This document shows positions 42,701 to 51,292 of a stretch of 53,254 nucleotides of DNA, one piece after another. The DNA is from Phycisphaerae bacterium. Lineage in GTDB: Bacteria; Planctomycetota; Phycisphaerae; UBA1845. The stretch lies in NCBI GenBank assembly GCA_022072505.1, contig JAJVHU010000035.1, forward strand, positions 1-53,254, written 5' to 3'. A program made the position numbers and the translations under genes. Position 1 is the stretch's first letter. Every line of letters begins with the position of its first letter. A model generated the notes under the pieces. The model saw only the letters and a program-made list of their open reading frames with translations. It was not told the origin of the DNA and did no database searches.

Positions 42701-44384
42701 GGTTTCCGATATTGACATGCCGCACAACCCGCTCGACGCCCTCGTCGGTCATTTCGGTGTCGATCAAGTGGCCGAGATCAGCGGACGGACACATCGCTGG
42801 GAAAACGGCCGGTACGTTCGGAGGAAGCTCCACGGCGTTCCACGACGGCAGCTCAACGAGTACGAAACCCGGCTCTTTCAATCGGGCCGCAAGAGGTTGG
42901 CGGTTATCTCGGGCGCCGGTTCAACCGGCATTAGCGTTCATGCCGACATGCTCGCCAAGAACCAACAACGCCGTGTGTTCTACGCCTTCCAGCTTTCCTG
43001 GTCGGCGGATCAGCAGATGCAGGCGTTCGGGCGCGTGCACCGCTCGAATCAAACCTCGGCGCCGATCATTCGGCTGGTGTTGCTCGACCTGGCCGGCCAG
43101 AAACGCCTGGTCAATGCGGTCTCGAAGCGGCTCGCCGCCCTGGGCGCATTGACGAAGGGCGAGCGACATTCGCTCTCCAGCGACTTGTTCCGCCCAGAGG
43201 ATGTCACAGACGAATATGGCAAGGCCGCGCTCACCCGCAGCTACCGAGAGGTCGAGCGCAACGACCACGCGGCAACGGGAATCGGCATGCGTGACCTGGA
43301 ACGGATGGGCGTGCTGAACAAAGAGAAGACGGCTGTGCGGGACAATTTCTGCCGCAACGTTGAGCAGTTCCTCAACCGCATCATGGTGCTGCACGTCGAG
43401 AAACAGAATCGCTTCTTCGAGCTGTTCTACGAGCGCTACATACAAGCCGTGGAAGCTGCCAAGCGGGCAGGGGCATTTGACTTTGGCGTCGAGGAGATCC
43501 ATGCACGGAACTTGCGGAGCGTCGCCGAGCCGCAAGTACTGTTCGGAGACCCTGCCTCCGGCGCCCGCACGATGCTGCACGAGCTGGAAGGCGAGGTGGA
43601 CGTGGAGCGGCACACGTTCGCCGGTGTGCTGGCGAGCTACGCGAACGAGGGCTTCTATCGCAACTACCGGAGCGGCCGGATCTATGCTGTCGGCACCCAT
43701 TTAGACACGCGGCCCGACGAAGTGCTGCTCACCGCCATCAAGGGCTCGCGTCGCTCGATGGAGCGGCACGAGTTGACTGCGAAGTACGAGCAGGTAGAAC
43801 GCGAAGTTGCTCGACAATGGTGGGAGCGAGAATACGAGAACACGCCCGCGACCGAGGCGCGGCGCTATCACATCCTGAGCGGGGCCATCTTTCCAATCTA
43901 CGACAAGATCATGGGTTCGTCCGGCATTCAAAGCGTCAAAATCGCCCGTGCTGTGCTCAATGACGGTCGTGCCTTGGTCGGACTGAACCTCAGCCCGTCG
44001 GACGTGCCGAACGTGAAACACCGGCTGGGAATCGGAACGCCGCTGGGGGAGGCCTCCGCGACGGAGATCGCCGGCATTCTCGAAGGCGGCGGCATCGTCG
44101 AACTCGACAACGGCTGGCGTCTTACCTCTGGGCGGCTTGCCGGCGATGACGTGATCGAGCTCATTCTGAATGGCGTCCCTGCCAACCGTGAGGAGCTTCG
44201 GAGATACGGACTCTCGGAAGAAATCGTTAGCTTCAAGCGCCGCTGGTTCACGGTGCTCGACGAGGCGCCCACGGTTCTTTCGCAATTGCTCACTCATCGG
44301 CGGCCGGTTCGGGACCTGACGACCAGCGGCAGCAACGGCGAAATGGTACTGGCATCAACGGAGGTCGAGACCGAGTTTGATTAG
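39765..44384 (+). CDS. N6-methylase fused to Strawberry-notch-type helicase
   Basis: From the ATG at 39765 the frame encodes 1539 residues. Residues about 50-330 are an adenine methylase: motif I PSAGTGN (176-182) and NPPF (238-241). Residues about 480-1500 are a Strawberry-notch-like superfamily 2 helicase: GDGTGIGKG near 578, a DEAH box near 682, and QAFGRVHRSNQ as motif VI. Similar methylase-helicase giants sit on plasmids and phages (compare P1 DarB, which protects DNA against restriction). Between the domains, codons at 40855-41190 lose GC3 bias and give a Gly/Ser/Arg/His-rich linker because another gene is encoded there. No stop divides the domains. An alternative start lies at 39735. 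Confidence 0.8.
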   Translation: MAKFAQLQFDWSGRSVAEGVPAEEPGVEGADGIAAPSEPAAREADSASAATGLSLGLITLARRVAGVLENESQTRIDNRLLNQLATECLGHAAGHARDMYDAAEAGMNIRIARAELDLFNVPGSMEALTELQGRMPRQTRRDTSQVELQQFSTPPAEALLVVSAAAMCSGMEVLEPSAGTGNIAVLARRAGATVDTNEIDPRRRGLLEIQGFSPTALDAERLDNLLPANRLYDAVVMNPPFSATGGRVHGHNTEFGARHVEQALLRLKPGGRLVAIVGQGMALDRPRFQAWWADIKGRFRVRANVGIDGNAYAKFGTSFDHQVIVIDNAGPTQRDADIITGAGLSPEEAWGRLQTLSEEDVYGRIRECSTRSSDGHAATGVRASSANRLGPSGRTGRVPARGRDGRSGHGRGQHPNAGSVDGMDSASGRPSPIHAADDHEPPGPGAGETTSRHERDAALGHARSSEHPGSNGSDIGQLDSEACAAALRIEEGTVYAAYRVQKALVRGTEPHPANVVESTAMASVEPPDVIYRQHLPPDVVSEGRISDIQLEDVIYAGQATEVLLPGGSRKGHWNGDGTGIGKGREIYAFIYDQLQQGRAKHLHVSASHQLVADAERDRDAVGVPLSIVHQARFKPTEAIPADSGVLFTTYTMLSTDFDGDRQRFKQLTDWLSPDFDGVIAFDEAHLMKNAAATPHGGKATVDEGTLRGNMGITLQRMFPHARVRYFSATGATEARHMAPYERLGLWGDGAPFPDFASFLVAMERGGVAAMEMLCRDLKSVGTYLARTISYGPTRRPDGSIIPESAVEYEPLIHDLSEAERAQYDQIADLWSELLIAFESAEQNACQKRNASRYAQFYAAQQRFFLQLMLAYTLPDVIPEIEKDLATGRSVVLSLFNTGEAQADRKVRDALAQGVELSELDATPREMIVQLIETQFPIYQYREQTDPKTGNVICVRVEDAAGNPEINRENQRRQRVLLDKVSDIDMPHNPLDALVGHFGVDQVAEISGRTHRWENGRYVRRKLHGVPRRQLNEYETRLFQSGRKRLAVISGAGSTGISVHADMLAKNQQRRVFYAFQLSWSADQQMQAFGRVHRSNQTSAPIIRLVLLDLAGQKRLVNAVSKRLAALGALTKGERHSLSSDLFRPEDVTDEYGKAALTRSYREVERNDHAATGIGMRDLERMGVLNKEKTAVRDNFCRNVEQFLNRIMVLHVEKQNRFFELFYERYIQAVEAAKRAGAFDFGVEEIHARNLRSVAEPQVLFGDPASGARTMLHELEGEVDVERHTFAGVLASYANEGFYRNYRSGRIYAVGTHLDTRPDEVLLTAIKGSRRSMERHELTAKYEQVEREVARQWWEREYENTPATEARRYHILSGAIFPIYDKIMGSSGIQSVKIARAVLNDGRALVGLNLSPSDVPNVKHRLGIGTPLGEASATEIAGILEGGGIVELDNGWRLTSGRLAGDDVIELILNGVPANREELRRYGLSEEIVSFKRRWFTVLDEAPTVLSQLLTHRRPVRDLTTSGSNGEMVLASTEVETEFD
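40849..41190 (+). CDS. Overprinted 113-residue gene inside the methylase-helicase
   Basis: An ATG at 40849 follows AGAGGAGGACGTGT, one of the best ribosome-binding sites in the window, in frame +1 relative to the large gene. The protein is normal in composition and looks helical: ANAARDQAMDTLRRVYG, DPVVELVAFLLGDETDD, LDQWMAWTRHLADRP, RRMITNLLDREQAKL, ATHVVLSILDRME. Codons in this frame end mostly in G or C, as in real genes here, whereas the host frame ends mostly in A or T over the same bases. It is therefore the dominant coding frame of this segment. Family unknown. It could be an independent accessory protein or a partner of the helicase. Confidence 0.75.
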   Translation: MGEFANAARDQAMDTLRRVYGRAAPIDSDPVVELVAFLLGDETDDPATDGVNILTLDQWMAWTRHLADRPRFTRRMITNLLDREQAKLPADTNAMRLWATHVVLSILDRMEVT

Positions 44385-44689
44385 CTGTCCCGAACCGTGA
44401 TACTCTCCTCGCTAGATCAGCCGATTGTTGGTCTCAATTGCGCAATCCCCCCAAGTCGCTCTCGCACAGATAGCTTTGGCTGGTTCGACCGGCCTTGTAC
44501 GCATCCTTCGCCACTGATTCCTGTCGGAAGCTGGCGTCGGCCGGACGGGTTGCTCATAGCTATCTGTGGGTGAGAGGCAGACCCAAACCTGGTCTCTGGG
44601 CGATACCGCGGAACTGCGGCGGCGCCGAGAGACCGGTGGTGCATTTCAAGGTTGCAAACGGTCCATTCGGACCAAAGGAGGTTTTTCCA
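44385..44689 (+). promoter_or_regulatory. Structured leader upstream of the DUF932 gene
   Basis: CACAGATAGCT (44465-44475) is exactly inverted at 44558-44568. Closer to the gene, 44591-44602 pairs with 44623-44634 (one mismatch) around an inner CCGC/GCGG stem (44606-44609/44616-44619). The ribosome-binding site AAAGGAGG at 44674-44681 lies 40 bases further on. This may be a folded 5' leader or an operator region. No promoter hexamers can be defended. Confidence 0.4.
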
Positions 44690-45793
44690 ATGCAGAATCT
44701 GATGGCGGCAAGCAAGGAGCTTTTTCGGCGCGGGCCGGACGAGTGCTTCGCGACGTTCGATGACCTCTGCCGCCACTGTGCGGAGGTCAAGGAGAAGTCG
44801 GTCGATCGATGGCACCAGCCATCCAAAATTCGGCTGGATGTCGAGAGCGGGCGATTGCGGCTGGCGCTTGGCAACGAGGGCTCGTTCAGGATGAACAACT
44901 GGAGCTTTTCGCAGTTGTGCGGGCTGGCCGGTATTCATCGGGACACGGTGAACAAGCTGTCGGCCGGCACGGCCAGCCAGGTGTTCACCGAGACGCTGCC
45001 GCAAACGGGCAATCGGCACATTCAAGTGCTGACGACCGCGGTCGAGCCGGGCGAGACGGTCCGGGCGATTCACGGGGCAGGCTACACGCGGCTCTACGAT
45101 GCCGACCTGCTGTCGATGGTGCGGGAGTTCGCGACGGACTTTCAGCCGCCGCAGCAGGCGAAGATTGCTGATGCGCCCGAAGCTGTGCCGGATGAAGACG
45201 TGCCGTTCGTCCCGGACCCGCCGAAGCCGAGGGGAACCGGTCTGTACCGTGGCGAGCAGGACATGTTCGTGTTCCTGATCGACCCCGCGGGCTGGACCGA
45301 GATCAACGGCGAGGCCTTCGCTCCGGGATTCTTTTTGTGGAACTCGGAGGTTGGCAAGCGCTCGGTCGGAATTCAAACGTTCTGGTTTCAGGCGGTCTGC
45401 CAGAACCACATCGTCTGGGACGCGGTCGAGGTCGTGGAGTTCAGCCGGAAGCATACGGCTAAGGTCCACGAGGCGTTCAGCGAGATCCGCGGCATCGTCG
45501 AGCGGCTGGTCGCCAAGCGCGACGAACGCCGCGACGGATTCGTCAAGGTCATCCGCAAGGCGACGGAGACGAAACTGGGTGACGATGCGGACAGCGTGCT
45601 GAAGATCCTCAGCGACAGGGGCATCACGCGTGCCCTTGCCAAGGAGGCGCTGGAGATCGCCCGCCATGCCGGACGGTTCACGGTGTTCTCGCTGGTCGAT
45701 GCGCTGACGCGCCTCTCCAGCCGTTCGAAGTTCGCCGGCGAACGGACGGATGCCGACGCCAAGGCGTCCGCGCTGCTCGCGCTGGCGGCCTGA
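44690..45793 (+). CDS. DUF932 protein
   Basis: The ATG at 44690 follows AAAGGAGG by eight bases, so the longer frame from 44495 is rejected. The 367-residue protein has the DUF932 plan known from phages and plasmids: NWSFSQLCGLAGIHRDTVNKLS near the N terminus, ETVRAIHGAGYTRLYDADLL, GLYRGEQDMFVFLID, FFLWNSEVGKRSVGIQTFWFQAVCQNHIVWD in shorter conserved pieces, and a helical C-terminal third. Its biochemical role is unknown; the family is a marker of mobile elements and shares strand patterns with recombination-associated proteins. It follows the methylase-helicase and precedes the RecD-like helicase in the same direction. Confidence 0.85.
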   Translation: MQNLMAASKELFRRGPDECFATFDDLCRHCAEVKEKSVDRWHQPSKIRLDVESGRLRLALGNEGSFRMNNWSFSQLCGLAGIHRDTVNKLSAGTASQVFTETLPQTGNRHIQVLTTAVEPGETVRAIHGAGYTRLYDADLLSMVREFATDFQPPQQAKIADAPEAVPDEDVPFVPDPPKPRGTGLYRGEQDMFVFLIDPAGWTEINGEAFAPGFFLWNSEVGKRSVGIQTFWFQAVCQNHIVWDAVEVVEFSRKHTAKVHEAFSEIRGIVERLVAKRDERRDGFVKVIRKATETKLGDDADSVLKILSDRGITRALAKEALEIARHAGRFTVFSLVDALTRLSSRSKFAGERTDADAKASALLALAA

Positions 45794-45992
45794 TTCGAAG
45801 AGATTGACGGCGACGGTCGCCGTTCAAGGTTCAGAGGCTCATGCACCACCGGGTCTCTCACCTCTTCCCGACCCCTCTGCTCGCCGGAATTGACGATGCC
45901 CATCTTTGTGAGCCATCCTGCCGTGCTCTCGACGGGCCGGCACATTACAATGGCGAGTTCATGAACGCCGCCCGTCGATGCAGAGACCAGCA

Positions 45993-48900
45993 ATGACTAC
46001 GCACCTTACGGCTCGACTCGTTTGGCACGATAGGGCGTGGGATGGCCACGTTTGCGACCACCCCGGTAAGAACGTGCACTGCGTGGCGCACCAGCACGTC
46101 CGGGAAGTCTTCCGTGATCCTGCCAAGGTGGAACGGGAGGACAAGGCCGCAAGCCTGCCGCTGGCCGAACTCGAAGGTTGGCGACCGCCTTGCTCCCGTG
46201 ATCCGCTGGCCTTCTCGAAGATCGGGGCCACTACCACGCACAACGACCCATTGGAACGCAAGGCGCTCTTGCCGGTTTCGGAAGACCTGCCGCCGTATAC
46301 CATCTGCCCCTCCCCGTACCTCTGGATGCGGGAAGACAACTTCCGTTTCATCTGCGAGCGAGAAGGACTCACCATCCCCGGTCCTAAGAACCCCAAGAAG
46401 GTGAAAGGCTGGGTCGCCGAGCCGGATCGGCAGAAGACGCTGCTGTCGCACTTTTGGGGGAAGTTGGAGAAGAAGCAGTCCTTGGTCTTCCTCTACTGCA
46501 AGGACGGCCACCCGTTTGCCGAGAAGTTGAAGCGCATCCTGGTCGGCGTCAGCCGCATCTCGGACATCGGCTCGCAGCTATATTTCGGCACTGCCGAGAA
46601 GAACCCGACAAGCAGGTATCCGATCTGGTCACGCCGGATCACTCACGAATTCGAGAACCAGGGCGTCCGGCTGCCTTACCAGGAGTACCTGCGGGGCGGG
46701 CACGACCCGGCGAACATCATCTGCCGCATCCCGGACTCCGACTCGTTCAACTTCTCCTACGTCGCCGAGCATCTGACTGATGACGTGGCGGTGGGGGCGT
46801 TGACGAGGCTGCTGGAATCGGTGCAAACGGTCAAGAACGAGAACAGGGTTCCCGGCGATTGGGATACCGCACTGTGCCGCCTGAACGACATGCTGGCCGA
46901 AGTTTGGCGCAATAGGGGGCCGTTCCCCGGCATCGGCAGCGTGCTGGAGTTCCTGGGCTGTGCGAGCGGGACGGCGTTTCAGAAGCACGTCTTGATGCCG
47001 CTGCTCGCCAAGGGCAAGAATCCGTGGGAGTACACGCTGGCGATTCTCGACGGTCGCCGGAAGTGCGAGCAGAAGGAATATGTGAAAGGACTCGCCGAGG
47101 CAGGTCAACGCTGGTCCGACTACAAGGACCCAAAGCGCAACTTGCTTGCGCTCCTCACCCGCTTCGAGTTGTCGAAGGGGCAGGTGGAGCGAGTGGTCAA
47201 GCCAGACCTTCGGGCGTCGTGCAACATCACGGCAACGGACGACGAGATCGTCGCCAACCCTTACCTGCTCTGCGAGATGGACCAGGGCGACGGCGAATCG
47301 GACCTGATCGGCTTGGAGGCAATCGACCGGGGGATGCGGCCGGAAGGCGAAGCCGCACTGTTTCTCGCCAAGGACGACATCTGCAATTCGGATGATCGCC
47401 GCAGGGTACGGGCAGCCGCCGTCACGGTGCTTCAAGTCGCCGCTCATGACGGAGACACGCTGCTGCCATTCTCCGAGACAGTCCAGCGGATCAACAAGGT
47501 CTTTCCTGACCGTCGAGCGTGCCGCCCCGACCGGGACTTGGTGATCGGCCAAGCGGAATACTACCAGGAAGTCGTCGATTTCCGGGTGGATGGAACACCC
47601 CCGACCATGGCCCTGGCATGGCTCTCGCAACTGGAGCGAGAGGTCAGCGGGTGTCTTGTCGAACGGGTCAAGAGGAAGAACCAGCCGCCCAAGCCCGATT
47701 GGAGTTGGGAGAAACTGCTGCTCGAAGAGTTCGGCAAGACTGGCTCGAAACTCCCGCCCGAAGTGGAGGGACGAGCGCGGCGGGAGAAAGCCGAGGCCCT
47801 GGCGAAGCTCTACGAGGGGCGTATCGGCGTCCTCTGCGGACGGGCCGGAACCGGCAAGACGTCCGTATTGAAGGTCTTCCTCAAGGGGCTTGAGGCGCTT
47901 GAAGGTAAGAAGCCTATTCTTCTGCTGGCCCCCACCGGCAAGGCCCGTGTGCGCTTGATGGAGCGGACGGATCGGGACGACGCTCTCACGATCCACCAGT
48001 TCTTGATGCACAACGGTTGGATCAACAAGGCGAATTTCGCCCTCAAGCTGAAGGGCGGCGAGCAGAAGGCGAAGCCGACCGTCATCATTGATGAAGCGTC
48101 GATGATCTCGATGGATCTGCTGGGCGTCCTGTTCCGGGCGCTGGACATGAATCAGGTCAAGCGGCTCATCCTGGTCGGGGACCCCAACCAGTTGCCGCCC
48201 ATTGGCCCCGGTCGTGCTTTTGTGGACATCATTGCGTGGCTCGAAGCTGACGATCAGCGGAAGAAGTATCTGGCCCGCCTGACGGAGCGAGCGAGGCACG
48301 AGGACCACGAAAGTCAAGCGCTTCAGCTTGCGGACTGCTACCTGCGGGACGACCCGACGCTGGGTGCAGACGAAATGCTCTCGTGTGTCGCTCGTCAGGA
48401 TGTCGGCGGCGACCTAGAGGTTCGTTATTGGCGTGACATCAAGCAACTGGAGACGCAACTCGCCACCAGCATGAAGAAGCACTTGGGGCTGACGGACGAC
48501 AAGAAGTCCTACGTCCCCTTCAACGCCAGCCTCGGTATCGCGGGTGACGAGAAGGATCCGCAGCAAGCGGAACGCTGGCAAATCCTCTGCCCGGTTCGCA
48601 ACGAGGAATACGGCACCAACCAGATCAACCGCAAGATTCAGGCGAAATACCGCACCGGGCTGCTCATCACCACGAAGTCGTTCGGCGACCAGGAGATTGT
48701 CTGGACCGACAAGGTGATGCAAGTCTTCAACCGCCGCATGAAAGCGTGGCCCCAGGACATCGGCATGGACTACGTCGCCAACGGCGAGATTGGTCTGGTG
48801 GTCAACACGAACAAGGAGCCTGCCTGCCTCGACGTGGGTTTCTCAACGCAACCGGGCGTGACGTATCGCTACTACAGCGGGCAGGTAAACGAGAACCTGG

Positions 48901-49559
48901 AACTGGCATACGCCTTGACGGTCCACAAAGCGCAGGGAAGCGACTTCGATACCGTGTTCCTGGTCCTCCCCAAGCAGGCCCCCACGCTGTCACGGGAAAT
49001 GCTCTACACCGGCCTGACCCGGTTTCGCAAACGCATGGTGCTGCTGATCGAGAAGGATACGGCAGTGCTTGAAGACCAGCGCAACCCGGCTTGTTCCGAC
49101 ACGCTGCTGCGGAACACAAATATGTTCGTGCTGTCCGTGCGGCCCGAAGCCGACGACCGCTGGCACGCCGCCCATCTGATCCACCGCACCAAGCCCACGC
49201 CGAAGTATCCGAACGGCGTGCTAGTGCAGTCGAAATCGGAGGTCATCGTCGCCAACATCTTGACCGACCTCGGACTGAGTTGGAGTTACGAGCAGAAGCT
49301 CTTGAACAAGGAGAACGACCCGACCGACTTCCGCTGGCCCGACTTCACCGTGAGCTACCAGGGCGACACCTTCTTTTGGGAACACCGGGGGATGTTGGGG
49401 TCGCCGACCTACAAGGAGAAGTGGGAGCGGAAGGAGCAGTGGTACAAGGACAACGGGTACTTCGACCAGCTAATTACGTCGGAGGACGGGTCGGACGGCA
49501 GTATCGACGCCGCTGAAATCGAGCGGATCGCCCGCAAGAAGATTCTGATGGATGCATGA
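45993..49559 (+). CDS. RecD-like helicase with nuclease-like C terminus
   Basis: From the Met at 45993 the protein has 1188 residues; the Met at 45978 is an alternative. About 600 N-terminal residues are unassigned. The superfamily 1B helicase follows: GRAGTGKT at 616-623, DEAS at 700-703, GDPNQLPP at 729-736 and, near 970, ALTVHKAQGSDFDTV (motif V region). After the helicase, SKSEVIVANILTDLGLSW, PDF (Pro1116-Asp1117) and WEHRGM (Glu1130) suggest a PD-(D/E)xK-like fold, with E-H instead of ExK. Such a motor-nuclease fusion could process DNA ends during conjugation, recombination or defence. It ends 57 bp before the convergent ParB-like gene. Confidence 0.8.
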   Translation: MTTHLTARLVWHDRAWDGHVCDHPGKNVHCVAHQHVREVFRDPAKVEREDKAASLPLAELEGWRPPCSRDPLAFSKIGATTTHNDPLERKALLPVSEDLPPYTICPSPYLWMREDNFRFICEREGLTIPGPKNPKKVKGWVAEPDRQKTLLSHFWGKLEKKQSLVFLYCKDGHPFAEKLKRILVGVSRISDIGSQLYFGTAEKNPTSRYPIWSRRITHEFENQGVRLPYQEYLRGGHDPANIICRIPDSDSFNFSYVAEHLTDDVAVGALTRLLESVQTVKNENRVPGDWDTALCRLNDMLAEVWRNRGPFPGIGSVLEFLGCASGTAFQKHVLMPLLAKGKNPWEYTLAILDGRRKCEQKEYVKGLAEAGQRWSDYKDPKRNLLALLTRFELSKGQVERVVKPDLRASCNITATDDEIVANPYLLCEMDQGDGESDLIGLEAIDRGMRPEGEAALFLAKDDICNSDDRRRVRAAAVTVLQVAAHDGDTLLPFSETVQRINKVFPDRRACRPDRDLVIGQAEYYQEVVDFRVDGTPPTMALAWLSQLEREVSGCLVERVKRKNQPPKPDWSWEKLLLEEFGKTGSKLPPEVEGRARREKAEALAKLYEGRIGVLCGRAGTGKTSVLKVFLKGLEALEGKKPILLLAPTGKARVRLMERTDRDDALTIHQFLMHNGWINKANFALKLKGGEQKAKPTVIIDEASMISMDLLGVLFRALDMNQVKRLILVGDPNQLPPIGPGRAFVDIIAWLEADDQRKKYLARLTERARHEDHESQALQLADCYLRDDPTLGADEMLSCVARQDVGGDLEVRYWRDIKQLETQLATSMKKHLGLTDDKKSYVPFNASLGIAGDEKDPQQAERWQILCPVRNEEYGTNQINRKIQAKYRTGLLITTKSFGDQEIVWTDKVMQVFNRRMKAWPQDIGMDYVANGEIGLVVNTNKEPACLDVGFSTQPGVTYRYYSGQVNENLELAYALTVHKAQGSDFDTVFLVLPKQAPTLSREMLYTGLTRFRKRMVLLIEKDTAVLEDQRNPACSDTLLRNTNMFVLSVRPEADDRWHAAHLIHRTKPTPKYPNGVLVQSKSEVIVANILTDLGLSWSYEQKLLNKENDPTDFRWPDFTVSYQGDTFFWEHRGMLGSPTYKEKWERKEQWYKDNGYFDQLITSEDGSDGSIDAAEIERIARKKILMDA

Positions 49560-49616
49560 AATGCAACGGCGCTCAGCCGCGCGTGAACGCTGCGCAGACG
49601 CACGGTCGGTGAGAGA

Positions 49617-49973
49617 TCAGTACCGGGCGGATCTGTCGCCCAAGCTAACGTCTTCTGGTAAATCGCTAAATCCCTTGAGCGTGGCGTTTTTGGTGAGCGC
49701 TTCACGGTATGGTCCGAGCTCTTGGGGCGATCTGTGAGTCAGTTCGCCGGGAACCTCCGCATAGCCTTCGAGCAAGAACGCCTTCACGCGGTTCGTGCCG
49801 TTGGTGACCATTAGAGCTTCATCAATTTGGAGAATTTCAACCGGAGGTACCTCCTTGAACGGATCCTTAGCTTTTTCGATCACCCGGCGAAGCTTCGACA
49901 CCTTTCCGCTTATTGCAGACGGTTCGTATGGAATAAGGTCCGAAATCCTGAATCGCGTCACTTCGCGCGCCAT
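49617..49973 (-). CDS. ParB/sulfiredoxin-fold protein
   Basis: The 118-residue protein starts after GAGGACGACGTT. It carries the core of a ParB N-terminal domain: RISDLIPYEPSA, SKLRRVIEKAKDPFKEVPPVEIL, a strand ALMVTNGTNRVKAFLLEGY with the GTNRxxA motif in place of GxxRxxA, and VPGEL. There is no HTH or dimerisation domain, so it is not a full partition protein. Stand-alone domains of this type bind nucleotides (CTP in ParB) and accompany mobile elements. The last 30 residues are unassigned. The recombinase gene upstream is about 57 bp away on the same strand. Confidence 0.65.
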   Translation of the reverse strand: MAREVTRFRISDLIPYEPSAISGKVSKLRRVIEKAKDPFKEVPPVEILQIDEALMVTNGTNRVKAFLLEGYAEVPGELTHRSPQELGPYREALTKNATLKGFSDLPEDVSLGDRSARY

Positions 49974-50030
49974 AACGTCGTCCTCGTGCGGCAGTTCTTT
50001 GCCGGTGCACAGTATTGTCGCGCATGCACA

Positions 50031-51059
50031 CTAGATTGCAATTCGTTCAACATCGTCCAGCGTGATTTCGTCCTTGCGGCGGTCGTAGAGGCCGGTCGTG
50101 CGCGAAGATTCGTGGCCGGCCATGTACTGGGCCTTTTCCAACGTGCCGCCGTTCTTGAGGTAGATCGTAATCCCGGTTGCCCGGAAGGCGTGGCAGCAGA
50201 CCTGGTCCGGCAGGCCGGCCGCGCGGGAGCGGCGTTTGACGACGGCCCACACGAGCTGCCGCGTCATCCGCCGGTCGGTCAACTGGACGTGCTGGTTCTT
50301 CGCGACGCGCCGAAACAACGGCCCCTTCCGATCCATGCGAATGTCGGCTCGCTCCAGGTACTCGTCGAGATACGCCTCCAGGTTATGATGGACGCCCATC
50401 TCGATCACCTTGCTGTTCTTCTCGTGCAGCCGCACCCGCCAGCGCTTGCCGTGTTGGTAGTAGTCCTCGACGTCCAAGCCGGCAACGGCTCCCACGCGGG
50501 CGAACGTGTACACCATCGTGGCGATGATTGCCCGGTCACGCAGGCCCACTATCGACGACGTGTCGATTGAGTCGAGAAGCTGCCGCGCCTGGTCGGCGTC
50601 GAGCACGGGCGTCTTGCCGCGCCGGAGCGAGTAACGCGGCCCACGCACCGATGCCGCAGGGTTGAATGGAACGACCTGGCCCGTGACCAGCCAGTCGAAG
50701 AGCATGCGAATCGCGGCGAGCGCTTGCTTCACGCTCGGCTCAGGCCGCACCTTCTGAAGTTCCTCGACGTAGGCGGCCACGACGATCGGGCTGAGATCCT
50801 CCATCCGCAGACGTCGGGCCGAGCACCACTCGTCAAAACTGTAGACAGCTCGATAGTACGCTGCGCGCGTATTGGGGTTGCGGATGCGAGCCGTGAAAAA
50901 CTCGATGAAGCGGTATCGAGCCCGTGATCTCGTCGCTGCGAACAACGCCGGCACGCCGCTGACCTTCGCGCCGTGCCAAACGGCGTTTTGAAAGACGTCC
51001 TGGGGCAGGATCAAACAGGGTTCGAGTTTACGCGTCGGCTCACTATCGTCGTCAGACAT
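50031..51059 (-). CDS. Tyrosine recombinase (Xer/integrase family), intact
   Basis: A complete 342-residue recombinase with N-terminal core-binding domain (NPNTRAAYYRAVYSFDEWC) and catalytic domain. All active residues are visible: Arg188 (FARVGA), Lys214 (HEKNSK), His290 and Arg293 (CHAFRAT), His316 (AGHESS) and nucleophile Tyr325 (GLYDRR). AAAGGACG precedes the ATG. Plain XerC/D-like spacing without an Arg-rich arm-binding domain suggests resolution or integration at a simple core site. Unlike the recombinase at the left, it should be active and may mobilise the 39.7-53 kb segment. No second att-like repeat was found near it. Confidence 0.9.
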   Translation of the reverse strand: MSDDDSEPTRKLEPCLILPQDVFQNAVWHGAKVSGVPALFAATRSRARYRFIEFFTARIRNPNTRAAYYRAVYSFDEWCSARRLRMEDLSPIVVAAYVEELQKVRPEPSVKQALAAIRMLFDWLVTGQVVPFNPAASVRGPRYSLRRGKTPVLDADQARQLLDSIDTSSIVGLRDRAIIATMVYTFARVGAVAGLDVEDYYQHGKRWRVRLHEKNSKVIEMGVHHNLEAYLDEYLERADIRMDRKGPLFRRVAKNQHVQLTDRRMTRQLVWAVVKRRSRAAGLPDQVCCHAFRATGITIYLKNGGTLEKAQYMAGHESSRTTGLYDRRKDEITLDDVERIAI

Positions 51060-51292
51060 AACGTCCTTTATGTACTACGCCGACGCGCATCGGAGCGCAA
51101 GTGGAAAAGCCATTTTCAAACGCTGTCCCGCGCTTGAGTCTCTGCCGTACACGGCCGTCGTCATCGGGGCTCGCCCCGCGGAGGCCGGTAGGCCCTTGGC
51201 CCCGATGATGGCGGGCGTGGCAGGCAGACGGTTGCGCCAGCTCCCCCTCTGCCGGTATGGACCCGAGTCGGAGGGCGCTCGTCAGCAACAGT

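Noticed and set aside
46629..48317. 562-codon ORF antisense to the RecD-like helicase
   Set aside because: Shadow frame of a gene with complete helicase motifs; no start signal.
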